From JAIEPT01 sp038217425 (lineage in GTDB: Bacteria > Planctomycetota > Planctomycetia > Gemmatales > Gemmataceae): 41,081 nucleotides of DNA. The position numbers were made by a program, and so were the translations under genes. The stretch lies in assembly GCA_038217425.1 (NCBI GenBank), contig JBBQPM010000046.1:1-41081 (forward strand), written 5' to 3'. The notes below the pieces were generated by a model. That model was given only the letters and a program-made list of their open reading frames with translations. It was not told the origin of the DNA and did no database searches. Each line of letters opens with the position of its first letter. Position 1 is the stretch's first letter. Of this stretch, positions 8,011 to 14,678 are shown in pieces.

Positions 8011-10245
8011 TCACGGTATCCATAGCTGGTAATTGATCCGGCAGCGCGGCAAGGCCTTCTCTAATTCACGCACCCCCGCGCTGGTCACTTTGCTCGGGAA
8101 CAGTTCCAGGAAACGCAAGTTTTTCAGGCCAGCCAGTTCCTTCAGCCCCGTGTCCGTCACCTTGGTATTGCCAAGGTCCAACCTTGTCAGGTTGGTCAGC
8201 CCGGCCAGCTCTTTCAGTCCGACGTCCGTAATCGCAGTGGAACCCAACCTGAGCTGTTCCAAATTCTTCAGTCCAGCCAACTCCTTTAGCCCTCGGTCCG
8301 TCACCTTGGTGCCGGTAAGGGATAATTCCTGCAGGTTCGTAAGCCCGGTCAGTTGCCTCAGCCCGGTATCCGTCACCTTAGTTTCCGCAAGGCCCAGCGC
8401 AAGCAAGGTGGTCCGGCCCGAGAGTTCCCTCAGCCCCGCGTCGCTCACCTTCGTCTGGAAAAGAGCCAGCACGCGCAGGTCTTTGAAAGGAGCGAGTTGC
8501 CTCAGCCCGGCGTCGGTCACGCTGGTCTGCTCCAGGTAAAAGTCCTGCAAGGACGTCAGGCCGGCCAATTGCGCCAGGCCAGCATCCGTTATCCTGGTTC
8601 GCCAAAGGTACAGCGTTTTCAGGTTCTTCATTCCGGCCAGGTGTTTCAGTCCCGCGTTGCTGATCCAGGTGCCGCCAAGGTTGAGCTCCTCAACCATCGT
8701 CAACCCCGCCAGCTCCTTCATGCTCGCGTCCGTGATTCTCCAATCCGCCAGCTTCAGCATCGGTTGCGGCGTCCAGGCCGCGATGTAACACTTCAGGCCG
8801 TGGTCGTTTCGGAATGGCGTTGGCACATACACGTTGCGCAGCTTCCGTCCCATGACTTGCTCGAGACCTGCCTCGGTGATTTTCCAGCTCGACAGGTCAA
8901 TCTTGGCGTTGGTCGAGAGGGCCGCGAGATAGTGCTTCAGCCCGAGGTCGGTCATGGCCGTTTCAGGAATGCCGAGAACATCGAAGTTGCGACCCGCGAG
9001 CTGCGCCAGGCCGGCATCGGTGACCTTGGTGTCCCACAGACCCAGCTCTTTCAAGCTCTTCAGTCCGGCCAGCTCCGGCAGCCCGGCATCCGTCACGTCC
9101 GCATGGCGAAACGACAATTTTTTCAGATTCTTCAGGCCCGCGAGGTGCTTGAGGCCCGCGTTCGTTATGCCCATGTGCGGAAGAGCGAGCACTTCCAGTT
9201 GCGGCAAACCACGCAGGTGGGCCAGTCCTTCGTCCGTGACGTGCCACTCCTCCAGGTCAAGGGTTTTGATGGTGGGTTCCAGCGCGGCGATCCAGTTTTT
9301 CAAACCAAGATCATTCTGCGCCCGGCCATGGACGACCAGAGTCTGGAGTTTCATCCCCGCCAATTCCTTCAGCCCTTCTGCCGTCACTCCGTTAGCGTTC
9401 ACATTCAGCCACTGCAGGTTCTTCCAGCCAGCCAGTTCTTTCACGCCCACGTCCGTGAGTTTGGTATCGCCAAGAATCAAGCCGCGTAGGGCGCGCAGCC
9501 CGGCCAGTTCTTTCAGCCCTGCGTCCGTCACCTTGGTACTGCCGAGGTGCAGAAAACGCAACTCCTTTAGCCCGGCCACCTCCTTCAAACCGGCATCCGT
9601 CACGCTGGTTCCCACCAGATTCAACGACTGCAAGTTCGGCAGCGCGGCCAATTCCTTCAGCCCCGCGTCCGTGATCGTGGTGTTGTTGTGCAGGTCCAGC
9701 ACGCGCAGGTCTTTCAACCCGGACAGCTCTTTCAGCCCCACGTCGGTGATGGGACAGGCGCCGATTTCAAGCATTTGCAGATTCGTAAGCCCCGCCAGCA
9801 CTTTCAGCCCCGAGTCCGTCACCGAACCGCCGGAGATGCTGACCCCTGCCAGGCTTTTGAATCCTGCCAGTCGGAACACTTCCTTGTCGGGCACCCCCGC
9901 GTTGCTCAGGTTCAACCCAAACGGCTGCCCGGGATCGGGGAGCTTCTCAATCGGCTGCGCTCTCCATCCGCTCGGAGCCGCGAACGTCGGCAGTTCCCCG
10001 GGTCGGACGTGCTCCAACGGGCGGAACCGCAGCAGTCCCAAGAATTTTCCGGACTCGTCAACCCAGAACGAACCGAGATCGGCGCCCGTGTTTTCCCAGA
10101 CCTCGACCATTTCCTTGGACAGCGGGCGGTACGGCCCGGCCTCGGTTTTCGGCGGACCAGCGAACAGCGCCGGCCCGAGCGCCGCCAGAAGGAGCAGCGC
10201 CAACAGGGGCCGCTTTTTACTCGTGGCCATCGACCAATGATTCAT
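8011..10245 (-). CDS. Secreted leucine-rich-repeat protein (24-residue GALA-like repeats)
   Basis: The 744-aa protein starts at an ATG (10245) behind a strong AGGGGAGGG ribosome-binding site. A signal peptide (KKRPLLALLLLAALGPALFA) occupies residues 1 to about 30. Residues of about 95 to the end are some two dozen leucine-rich repeats of 24 residues with the core TDAGLKELAGLKNLQ. A few diverge (for example DLGLKNWIAAL, DHGLKCYIAAW), which may mark bends or inserted segments. This cysteine-poor LRR type is greatly expanded in planctomycetes and is generally assumed to bind protein or glycan partners at the cell surface or periplasm; no enzymatic domain is seen. The gene stands alone on the minus strand, and both flanks are IS110-remnant duplicates in direct orientation. 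Internal repeats make it prone to copy-number change by recombination. Confidence 0.9.
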   Translation of the reverse strand: MNHWSMATSKKRPLLALLLLAALGPALFAGPPKTEAGPYRPLSKEMVEVWENTGADLGSFWVDESGKFLGLLRFRPLEHVRPGELPTFAAPSGWRAQPIEKLPDPGQPFGLNLSNAGVPDKEVFRLAGFKSLAGVSISGGSVTDSGLKVLAGLTNLQMLEIGACPITDVGLKELSGLKDLRVLDLHNNTTITDAGLKELAALPNLQSLNLVGTSVTDAGLKEVAGLKELRFLHLGSTKVTDAGLKELAGLRALRGLILGDTKLTDVGVKELAGWKNLQWLNVNANGVTAEGLKELAGMKLQTLVVHGRAQNDLGLKNWIAALEPTIKTLDLEEWHVTDEGLAHLRGLPQLEVLALPHMGITNAGLKHLAGLKNLKKLSFRHADVTDAGLPELAGLKSLKELGLWDTKVTDAGLAQLAGRNFDVLGIPETAMTDLGLKHYLAALSTNAKIDLSSWKITEAGLEQVMGRKLRNVYVPTPFRNDHGLKCYIAAWTPQPMLKLADWRITDASMKELAGLTMVEELNLGGTWISNAGLKHLAGMKNLKTLYLWRTRITDAGLAQLAGLTSLQDFYLEQTSVTDAGLRQLAPFKDLRVLALFQTKVSDAGLRELSGRTTLLALGLAETKVTDTGLRQLTGLTNLQELSLTGTKVTDRGLKELAGLKNLEQLRLGSTAITDVGLKELAGLTNLTRLDLGNTKVTDTGLKELAGLKNLRFLELFPSKVTSAGVRELEKALPRCRINYQLWIP

Positions 10246-10392
10246 GTGTGACCCTCCCCTCATTGTCGAGGAATCAGAAGCGAAGCCGTCGAACGCTCGG
10301 CCAAGCTGCCGGGGCCGCCTGCAAGGACGTGGAAACTCGGCAAACCAGGATGGCGGCCCCGGTCAGCTTCAGCCGTGGGATACTTCTTATGT

Positions 10393-10529
10393 CCCCGAGG
10401 TTGATGGGCCGGTCGGCTCAAAGGGTACAACGAACGCAGCCGAGGCTGGATTCTGCGTGGAAGTTTCAGAGGGCGACGTAGGCCCTCAACCACGATGCGG
10501 GCTCGACTCGGCCCATCAACTTCAAGTGA
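10393..10529 (+). ncRNA. Candidate IS110 bridge-RNA-like region, copy 2
   Basis: It has the same paired elements as copy 1: the outer stem is 10400-10411 with 10509-10520, and the inner GAGGGC/GCCCTC hairpin is kept although its loop has changed from GGCGTAG to GACGTAG. Around the CAGCC/GGCTG element the flanks ACGCAG and CTGCGT can pair only in this copy. Stem bases are conserved while loops vary, which is what a structured RNA would show, but two copies are too few to prove it. Confidence 0.45.
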
Positions 10530-10536
10530 GTATGCC

Positions 10537-10650
10537 ATGCGCTTTTACAACGCCCCGCACGAATTTTACGCGGGCGTCGATCTGCACGCAAGAAGCATGT
10601 TCGTCCACATTCTCGGGCAGAAGAACAAAGGAGTGAGACGCCCATGCTGA
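10537..10650 (+). pseudogene. Truncated IS110-family recombinase, N-terminal stub, copy 2
   Basis: The frame from the ATG at 10537 codes for 37 residues starting MRFYNAPHEFYAGVDLHARS, closer to the IS110 consensus than copy 1. It stops at 10648-10650 after HILGQKNKGVRRPC. The rest of the DEDD recombinase is missing at the same point as in copy 1, so the truncation happened before the duplication. Confidence 0.75.
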
Positions 10651-10793
10651 ACCATCCCCGCGCCGAGAGAGCGGTACGCCTGCAAGCAGGTCGGAGCGGC
10701 TCTATCGATTGTGACGAGAGAAAAGTCAGATCCTTTCTCCCCCCAAAGCAGACGCACGCAGTGAAAATAGCGTCTCCCCTTCAATTCCTCCCC

Positions 10794-11321
10794 TCATGCG
10801 ATTCCGTGCTTCGTCATGATCTCGTCCAACGTGGTCGAATGCAAGAACGTGCTGTAACGCTCCGCAAGCGGTTCCTCAAGCTGCACGGCTGCCAGGGCGG
10901 GAGCGATGCTTGCGTGCAATGCCTGCGACTCAGCGAGCGGCGAGTTCGACCAATGCGAATGGGACCATGTGGGCGACGACTTGAAATCGCCGAAGTGGGC
11001 GGTGGTGAGCCTTTCGGTCGTTGCTTCCACGATCTTCATGTAGATGGGGGCGGGGTTCGCATAGCCCAGTTCGGTCAGCCGCTCGCCGTCATCGACCGCC
11101 GCGGCACGAAAGGGAATCGGGTCGGCATCGCGCTGAAGTTCGGCAAGCACGAGATTGTAGAACACCCGGCGCCGCACCGCATCGACGGAGCTTTGCCTCT
11201 CCATGGAACGAACGGCCCGTTCCGCCTTGGCTTTGAGGTCGCCATGCTCATGCGGGGTTGCTTGCTTCACCACGAGATAGGCTTTCAGTGCGAGAACTTT
11301 GGCGATGCCGTCGTCTCTCAT
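10794..11321 (-). CDS. Hypothetical protein, 175 aa
   Basis: The frame runs from an ATG at 11321, which has a good GAAGGAG ribosome-binding site 5 bases before it; a TTG at 11351 is a weaker start. The protein begins MRDDGIAKVLALKAYLVVKQ and is rich in charged helices (LKAKAERAVRSMERQSSVDAVRRRVFYNLVLAELQ). There is no signal peptide, membrane segment or motif I recognise. Its last ~30 codons lie inside the duplicated IS110 block and are copied, frameshifted, at 7760-7856. The gene may be real or a decaying cargo gene. Confidence 0.5.
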   Translation of the reverse strand: MRDDGIAKVLALKAYLVVKQATPHEHGDLKAKAERAVRSMERQSSVDAVRRRVFYNLVLAELQRDADPIPFRAAAVDDGERLTELGYANPAPIYMKIVEATTERLTTAHFGDFKSSPTWSHSHWSNSPLAESQALHASIAPALAAVQLEEPLAERYSTFLHSTTLDEIMTKHGIA

Positions 11322-11681
11322 GGCTGCTCCTTCGATCGCCACGATAGCCAAACTTACTTATTGGTCCGAAGTGCCTGAGCGACGAACAGTTCCGCGTCCT
11401 CTTTTCAGCTTTTGCGGAACTCGGCGTAAACACCGGGCCTAAGCCGCTGCGCGAAAAAGGACCAGGAATCGATGGACGCTGAGCCGCGAAAAGGTCCGCG
11501 TCCCGTCCGCTTCCCCTTTTTCCCATCTGAGCTGCGAAAAGGTCCGCGTCCTCTTGATCCCTATTTTTTGCCGCCTTAGAAAGAATTCCATTGAATGCAT
11601 TCTATCGGTTGCCTGAACGCTATCGAGGTTAAGATAGGCCCGTATGGAAGAGAGCGGCGCCCAGCTACACCCCCCTTTTAT
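11322..11681. repeat. Intergenic stretch with a 24-bp direct repeat
   Basis: No gene is seen in these 360 bases. A 24-bp unit (core GCGAAAAGGTCCGCGTCC) occurs at 11480-11503 and again at 11528-11551 with one difference, a spacing of exactly 48 bp. A partial third copy (TTCCGCGTCCTCTTTT) lies near 11391. The composition shifts from GC-rich to AT-richer around 11560, which marks the edge of the accessory island. Confidence 0.5.
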
Positions 11682-13124
11682 CTAATTGCGTATATCACCA
11701 TGAATGAATGTCGACGTGAGTTCCTGGAACTTTGTGAAGCTGCGCGCCCGATACGCTTTGTCTGGCGCACTTAGCAGAAAATCCAATACTTGCTTCAGTC
11801 GGTCTGAAATAGTGATTCTCTTCAAGATCCCAAGAACTTCGACAAGATGTTGCTGACAAATCGAGTTCTCAAGTTTCACATTTATTTCGGGGGCGAACAT
11901 TGAAATAATGCATTGCTCGACGCCTTCGTCGCTCAGCAATCCCAGAAACTGATCATACATAGGGCGACCTGCGGGGCTTACGCCCTCGTGATACGATAGC
12001 CCTCGGCCAATGCGGCACATGAAGACAGTGGTTACCAAGCTTGGCAATACCGAGCCTGGAATGTCTGTGGATCTCTTGCAATATGACAAAATCTCTCGCA
12101 TTACGGGAGGTTCATTGTAGAAGTTATCGTATCCACTATGCATGTGTCTCAATTGCGTGCTTAGGTTTTCTAACGAGACAAGCCTTGCTGGCAGCGATTC
12201 GAACTGTTTGCCATCGACAATTTCAAGGAGTTCGACACCTTTCCGTAACTTATCTTCTTCGAGATTTGTTCGGTAGCCGTCAATCATTGTGCCAATGCGA
12301 TACTTGATTCGCTCTTCCGAATGCTTCCAGATTCCCGGCAAAAGTAACGAAATGTTTTTTCGTTGAACGTGATCTGTGTCACGGCCCACATATATTCCGA
12401 AGAATGTAATCAAAAGATTGTGAACGTGAGGCAACGAAAGATTTTTCAACTCGGCTCGAAAACGCGAGGCGGTTTCGTCATCAATTACGCCCGCGGCGCA
12501 TCGTAGATTGTTGACTATCGATTTGATGCGAATGGCAGAGTCAGATGGCCTGTCTTGCAGAACATCCTTTACGCAGGCCTGCAACCAGCCAAGCAATTCG
12601 AAGCCACCAATGCTCTCGACATTCGGATGCGACGCCGCAACCTCATTGCGCATTGTCAAAATATGATCTAGCTTTCTGTAGACAACATCGGAAACCAATT
12701 CGAGCTTCCTACAGGTATCGAGAAGAACGCAATCCTTCAAGCCATCAAAATCTCCCTCATCCTTATACATCTCGCGATTCTTGCCACCCACTGCAGAGTC
12801 AAAGAACAAATCGAGGCCGTAAACGACCGCCTTTCGTCGCAAGTTTAGAACCACTTCGTTCCAAAGATAGTTGAGTGCAGCATCGAAGAGGCCGATTGCC
12901 GTTGCTCCTACGAACTTTGACAGATACCTAGCATCCCGTTTTTCTTCGATCGTCAATGTGCTGAGAAAGGTGGGAAGATTGGAGGCGACGATATTACGTT
13001 CAATTGTAGTCGCGATAACGTTGTCCGTCGGCAACCCGATCTGATTCAGATAGCCGGTAAAAAGATTGGTTTCAGCTGCAAGCTCGCTCGGCTCAATTCT
13101 TCGAATAGGAGCTATGTCTGGCAT
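11682..13124 (-). CDS. 480-aa protein with a HEPN-like Rx6H motif, unknown family
   Basis: The 480-aa protein is mostly helical, with no signal peptide or membrane helix, and I cannot place it in a named family. Around residues 140-175 the helix pair LELVSDVVYRKLDHILTMRNEVAASHPN contains Arg159 and His166 in the R-x(4-6)-H arrangement that forms the active site of HEPN ribonucleases, with an Asn next to the Arg as in RN-type HEPN proteins. HEPN domains are common in abortive-infection, toxin and CRISPR effector proteins. An upstream segment (FVGATAIGLFDAALNYLWNEVV) could supply the other helices of the four-helix bundle. The gene is clearly AT-richer than the operons around it and uses more A/T-ending codons, which suggests horizontal transfer. 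A cytoplasmic RNA-cleaving defence function is a hypothesis. The start ATG has only a weak ribosome-binding site. Confidence 0.75.
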   Translation of the reverse strand: MPDIAPIRRIEPSELAAETNLFTGYLNQIGLPTDNVIATTIERNIVASNLPTFLSTLTIEEKRDARYLSKFVGATAIGLFDAALNYLWNEVVLNLRRKAVVYGLDLFFDSAVGGKNREMYKDEGDFDGLKDCVLLDTCRKLELVSDVVYRKLDHILTMRNEVAASHPNVESIGGFELLGWLQACVKDVLQDRPSDSAIRIKSIVNNLRCAAGVIDDETASRFRAELKNLSLPHVHNLLITFFGIYVGRDTDHVQRKNISLLLPGIWKHSEERIKYRIGTMIDGYRTNLEEDKLRKGVELLEIVDGKQFESLPARLVSLENLSTQLRHMHSGYDNFYNEPPVMREILSYCKRSTDIPGSVLPSLVTTVFMCRIGRGLSYHEGVSPAGRPMYDQFLGLLSDEGVEQCIISMFAPEINVKLENSICQQHLVEVLGILKRITISDRLKQVLDFLLSAPDKAYRARSFTKFQELTSTFIHGDIRN

Positions 13125-13159
13125 TTTCGAGCTCTCAAGTTCTAGGCGTGCGCCAATAA

Positions 13160-13182
13160 CTCTGAGCGTTATTCGCTCAGAG
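13160..13182. terminator. Perfect 9-bp hairpin between the small membrane protein and the HEPN-like gene
   Basis: CTCTGAGCG (13160-13168) pairs with CGCTCAGAG (13174-13182) around the 5-base loop TTATT. It lies 28 bp after the second-frame stop of the microsatellite gene and 36 bp before the HEPN-like start, both on the minus strand. It has no clear U-tract, so it could be an attenuator, an operator or a Rho-assisted terminator. Confidence 0.45.
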
Positions 13183-13209
13183 AATTAGGAATAAAGTGGG
13201 AGCCGCAGA

Positions 13210-13392
13210 TCATTGATTGAGATAAATCTTCTCTTGTATTTGGATGATTTCTGTTGATTGTTCAATCGGAGCAGGCGAGTTTTTCGGGACTTCCGCGGTT
13301 GTTGTTGGCGCGATTTCCGCGATTTTTTCTTTAGAGTGTTCGACAGCAGAAGCATTTTTTTGGGTTGGTACGATGCCTGAAGGCGCTATAGC
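13210..13392 (-). other. Second-frame continuation of the small membrane protein, beyond the (GT)8 tract
   Basis: Directly after the microsatellite, another minus-strand frame stays open for about 60 codons to a TGA at 13210-13212. It encodes a hydrophilic A/P/E/K/T-rich tail (VPTQKNASAVEHSKEKIAE, then EVPKNSPAPIEQSTE) without a start of its own. With one dinucleotide fewer (or two more) the gene at 13386-13697 would read into it, giving a 161-residue protein. It looks like the lost C-terminal tail of that gene. Confidence 0.45.
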
Positions 13393-13697
13393 GTGTGTGT
13401 GTGTGTGTTCTTTACATGAATGTCATGAGCTGTGGCGTTTGGGCTATTCTGAATGATGGTGGTTACACTGTCCCCAAGCTTTCCTCGCAGAATATAGGCA
13501 AGACCAACGACAATAAGTGCGACGATTGCCAGGGCCCCGACGATGGCGCTCTCGGTCGAGACCGTAAAGCCGCCAGGAAGTGTAATCGTGGTCGTCGCAG
13601 AATTATTCCCTTTTGCATAACCTTGCGAGGCAACCAGCATCATCAAAAAGGATACAATACTGAGTCGTACTACCGTCACCTGATCCCATGTACGCAT
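13386..13697 (-). CDS. Small signal-peptide and single-helix membrane protein ending in a dinucleotide repeat
   Basis: As it stands the frame gives 103 residues. The N-terminus is a signal peptide (VVRLSIVSFLMMLVASQGYA). A short Ser/Thr-rich stretch follows, then a transmembrane helix (AIVGALAIVALIVVGLAYIL). The end reads HVKNTHTHTL because the (AC)8 repeat at 13393-13408 codes for alternating His and Thr before a stop. The tail lies in another frame (13210-13392). No family is recognised. It is AT-rich like the HEPN-like gene that follows on the same strand, so the two may have been acquired together. The His-Thr ending is an artefact of the repeat, so the current product may be an OFF-state or broken form. 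Confidence 0.55.
   Translation of the reverse strand: MRTWDQVTVVRLSIVSFLMMLVASQGYAKGNNSATTTITLPGGFTVSTESAIVGALAIVALIVVGLAYILRGKLGDSVTTIIQNSPNATAHDIHVKNTHTHTL
13393..13408. repeat. (GT)8 dinucleotide microsatellite inside a coding frame
   Basis: Eight GT units (AC on the coding strand) sit between two halves of one apparent gene. Loss of one unit or gain of two restores a single frame (486 bases from 13697 to 13210 after losing 2 bases). Such tracts mutate by slipped-strand pairing. Confidence 0.8.
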
Positions 13698-13726
13698 AAA
13701 TCCAGCATCCCTTCGAAGAGTGTTGT

Positions 13727-13795
13727 CAGGGCACGGCCCTGATGGATTGGATTAGGCCGATGATTGTACCTTACAGTTGGATAGGTAGCCTATCC
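13727..13795. promoter_or_regulatory. Two small palindromes upstream of the microsatellite gene
   Basis: CAGGGC-ACG-GCCCTG at 13727-13741 and GGATAGG-TAG-CCTATCC at 13779-13795 lie 30-100 bases before the start at 13697. Either may be an operator or part of the 5' untranslated region. No convincing -35/-10 pair was found with them. Confidence 0.3.
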
Positions 13796-13838
13796 GGTTA
13801 AGGTCCCGATGTCAAATAATATGCCGAAATTTAATTCG

Positions 13839-14043
13839 TTACTTCTTCACCGCCACAAACCGCACCGCATCCGCGATCACGAAACCGTTGGCCCCCTCCG
13901 TGCGGATCGTTACGCTGCCCGCGGTCCCTGCCGTGAAACTGCCGGTAAAGATCTTTTTCCAGTCGCCGCCCTGCTTCTGGTTCACCGTCATCTTCGCGCT
14001 CCCCCTCCGCGTGCACGATCTCCACCGGCACGTCGTGTTCGGC
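13839..14043 (-). pseudogene. Decayed copy of the golvesin-like tail of the FAD oxidoreductase gene
   Basis: About 200 bp match the last ~65 codons of the gene at 14679-16670, at roughly 90 % identity by eye, and end in a stop codon at the same place. A one-base insertion in a run of C near 14003 breaks the frame: FTGSFTAGTAGSVTIRTEG reads in one frame and MPVEIVHAEG in another. No 5' part is present. The BrnT-type toxin-antitoxin pair lies between this fragment and the intact gene. Confidence 0.75.
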
Positions 14044-14054
14044 AGACTCAATCC

Positions 14055-14074
14055 GGACGCAGCTTGCTGCGTCC
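14055..14074 (-). terminator. Hairpin after the antitoxin gene
   Basis: GGACGCAG and CTGCGTCC form a perfect 8-bp stem with a 4-base loop, 5 bases after the antitoxin stop. There is no U-tract, so termination efficiency is uncertain, but position and stability fit a transcript end. Confidence 0.5.
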
Positions 14075-14079
14075 TCGTC

Positions 14080-14295
14080 CTATCGAGGCACTTCAGCCGG
14101 AGGCGTGGGCGTTGACGGCATCGTGTGCAGCAACGCTCGAAGCACGGCATTGACGGGCTCCGACCCGGAAAAGGCGGCCGCCACCTCGGGGTCGAGAACC
14201 ACGAGTCGCCCCCCCTTCTTCAGGGCAGCCGCGAACCGATTGGGCTTCGCCTTACTGTAGTCGAACTGATACTCGTCCCGCAGTTCATCCGCCAT
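14080..14295 (-). CDS. Antitoxin-like protein of the BrnT-type module
   Basis: This 71-aa protein follows the toxin gene with an 11-bp overlap and has its own GGGAGG ribosome-binding site. It contains the pattern EYQFDYSKAKPNRFA, then LKKGGRLVVLDPEVAAAF and a short helix NAVLRALL, which I associate with small antitoxins paired with DUF497 toxins. It lacks an obvious ribbon-helix-helix domain of classical BrnA. It should bind and neutralise the toxin and may repress the operon. Confidence 0.65.
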   Translation of the reverse strand: MADELRDEYQFDYSKAKPNRFAAALKKGGRLVVLDPEVAAAFSGSEPVNAVLRALLHTMPSTPTPPAEVPR

Positions 14296-14584
14296 CGCCG
14301 TAGCCTCCCATCGGATTCTCTTCGTGTTTTCGACGTTCCCCGGCGCTCGCGACGCGGGCGCTGATGATCCGAAGTTTGTCGCCCCGCTCAGTGAAACTGA
14401 TGACTAACAGCCGATTTCGTTCCGAATGCCCGATCAGTATTTCGCGAACTTCGTCGATCGAGTGGTCGGGATCCGGGAAGATTGCCGCGAGCGAATCTGC
14501 AAAAGTCGTTGCCGCTTCGTCGAAGGTCACCCCGTGCTTACGGAGATTCGATTCGGCTTTGGTATTGTTCCATTCGAACTCCAT
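14285..14584 (-). CDS. brnT: BrnT-family (DUF497) ribonuclease toxin
   Basis: The 99-aa protein is a textbook BrnT/DUF497 sequence. The start is EFEWNNTKAESNLRKHGVTF, then FDEAATTFADSL, DPDHSIDEVREILIGHS and the final strand-helix LRIISARVASAGERRKHEE. BrnT toxins fold like RelE and cleave RNA. The catalytic-type residues of the family (Lys/Arg/His near the N-terminus, and the Arg in ISAR) are present, so it looks intact. A GGAGG ribosome-binding site precedes the ATG. It precedes its antitoxin, as in brnTA operons. The pair lies just downstream of the secreted oxidoreductase gene, followed by a decayed copy of that gene's 3' end. Confidence 0.85.
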   Translation of the reverse strand: MEFEWNNTKAESNLRKHGVTFDEAATTFADSLAAIFPDPDHSIDEVREILIGHSERNRLLVISFTERGDKLRIISARVASAGERRKHEENPMGGYGDGG

Positions 14585-14678
14585 GTTCGCCTCCGGAAAA
14601 TCGCACCCATTCTGAGGCTACCCAGTCGATTGCCAATTGGCAAGCCGAGCTCCGTGACACAGTGGCTGGTAAGACAAG

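Larger units (their letters stand above)
10378..10891 (+). mobile_element. IS110-type remnant block, copy 2 (direct repeat of 7325-7856)
   Basis: This is the second copy of the block, 3,053 bp from the first and in the same orientation. It has the same left end, RNA-like region and recombinase stub. Its right part runs into the intact 3' end of the hypothetical gene at 10794-11321, so this copy is likely nearer the original arrangement and copy 1 the derived one. Differences between copies show the duplication is not recent. Confidence 0.75.

Noticed and set aside
8353..10240. Long plus-strand open frames opposite the LRR gene
   Set aside because: These are repeat-driven antisense frames with repeated nonsense peptides; the LRR motif is only on the minus strand.
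7906..10368. Short imperfect similarity (about 75 % over ~58 bases) between 7906-7965 and 10310-10368, outside the IS110 blocks
   Set aside because: It may be an older part of the duplication, but GC-rich runs make the match unreliable without an alignment program.
13393..13408. The frame break at the (GT)8 tract as a plain sequencing error
   Set aside because: It cannot be excluded from one sequence, but the clean 161-residue joined frame and the biology of such tracts make it worth reporting, so it was kept as a finding.
11682..14584. The AT-richer island as a prophage or integrative element
   Set aside because: No integrase, phage structural gene, tRNA or clear attachment-site repeat was found at its edges.
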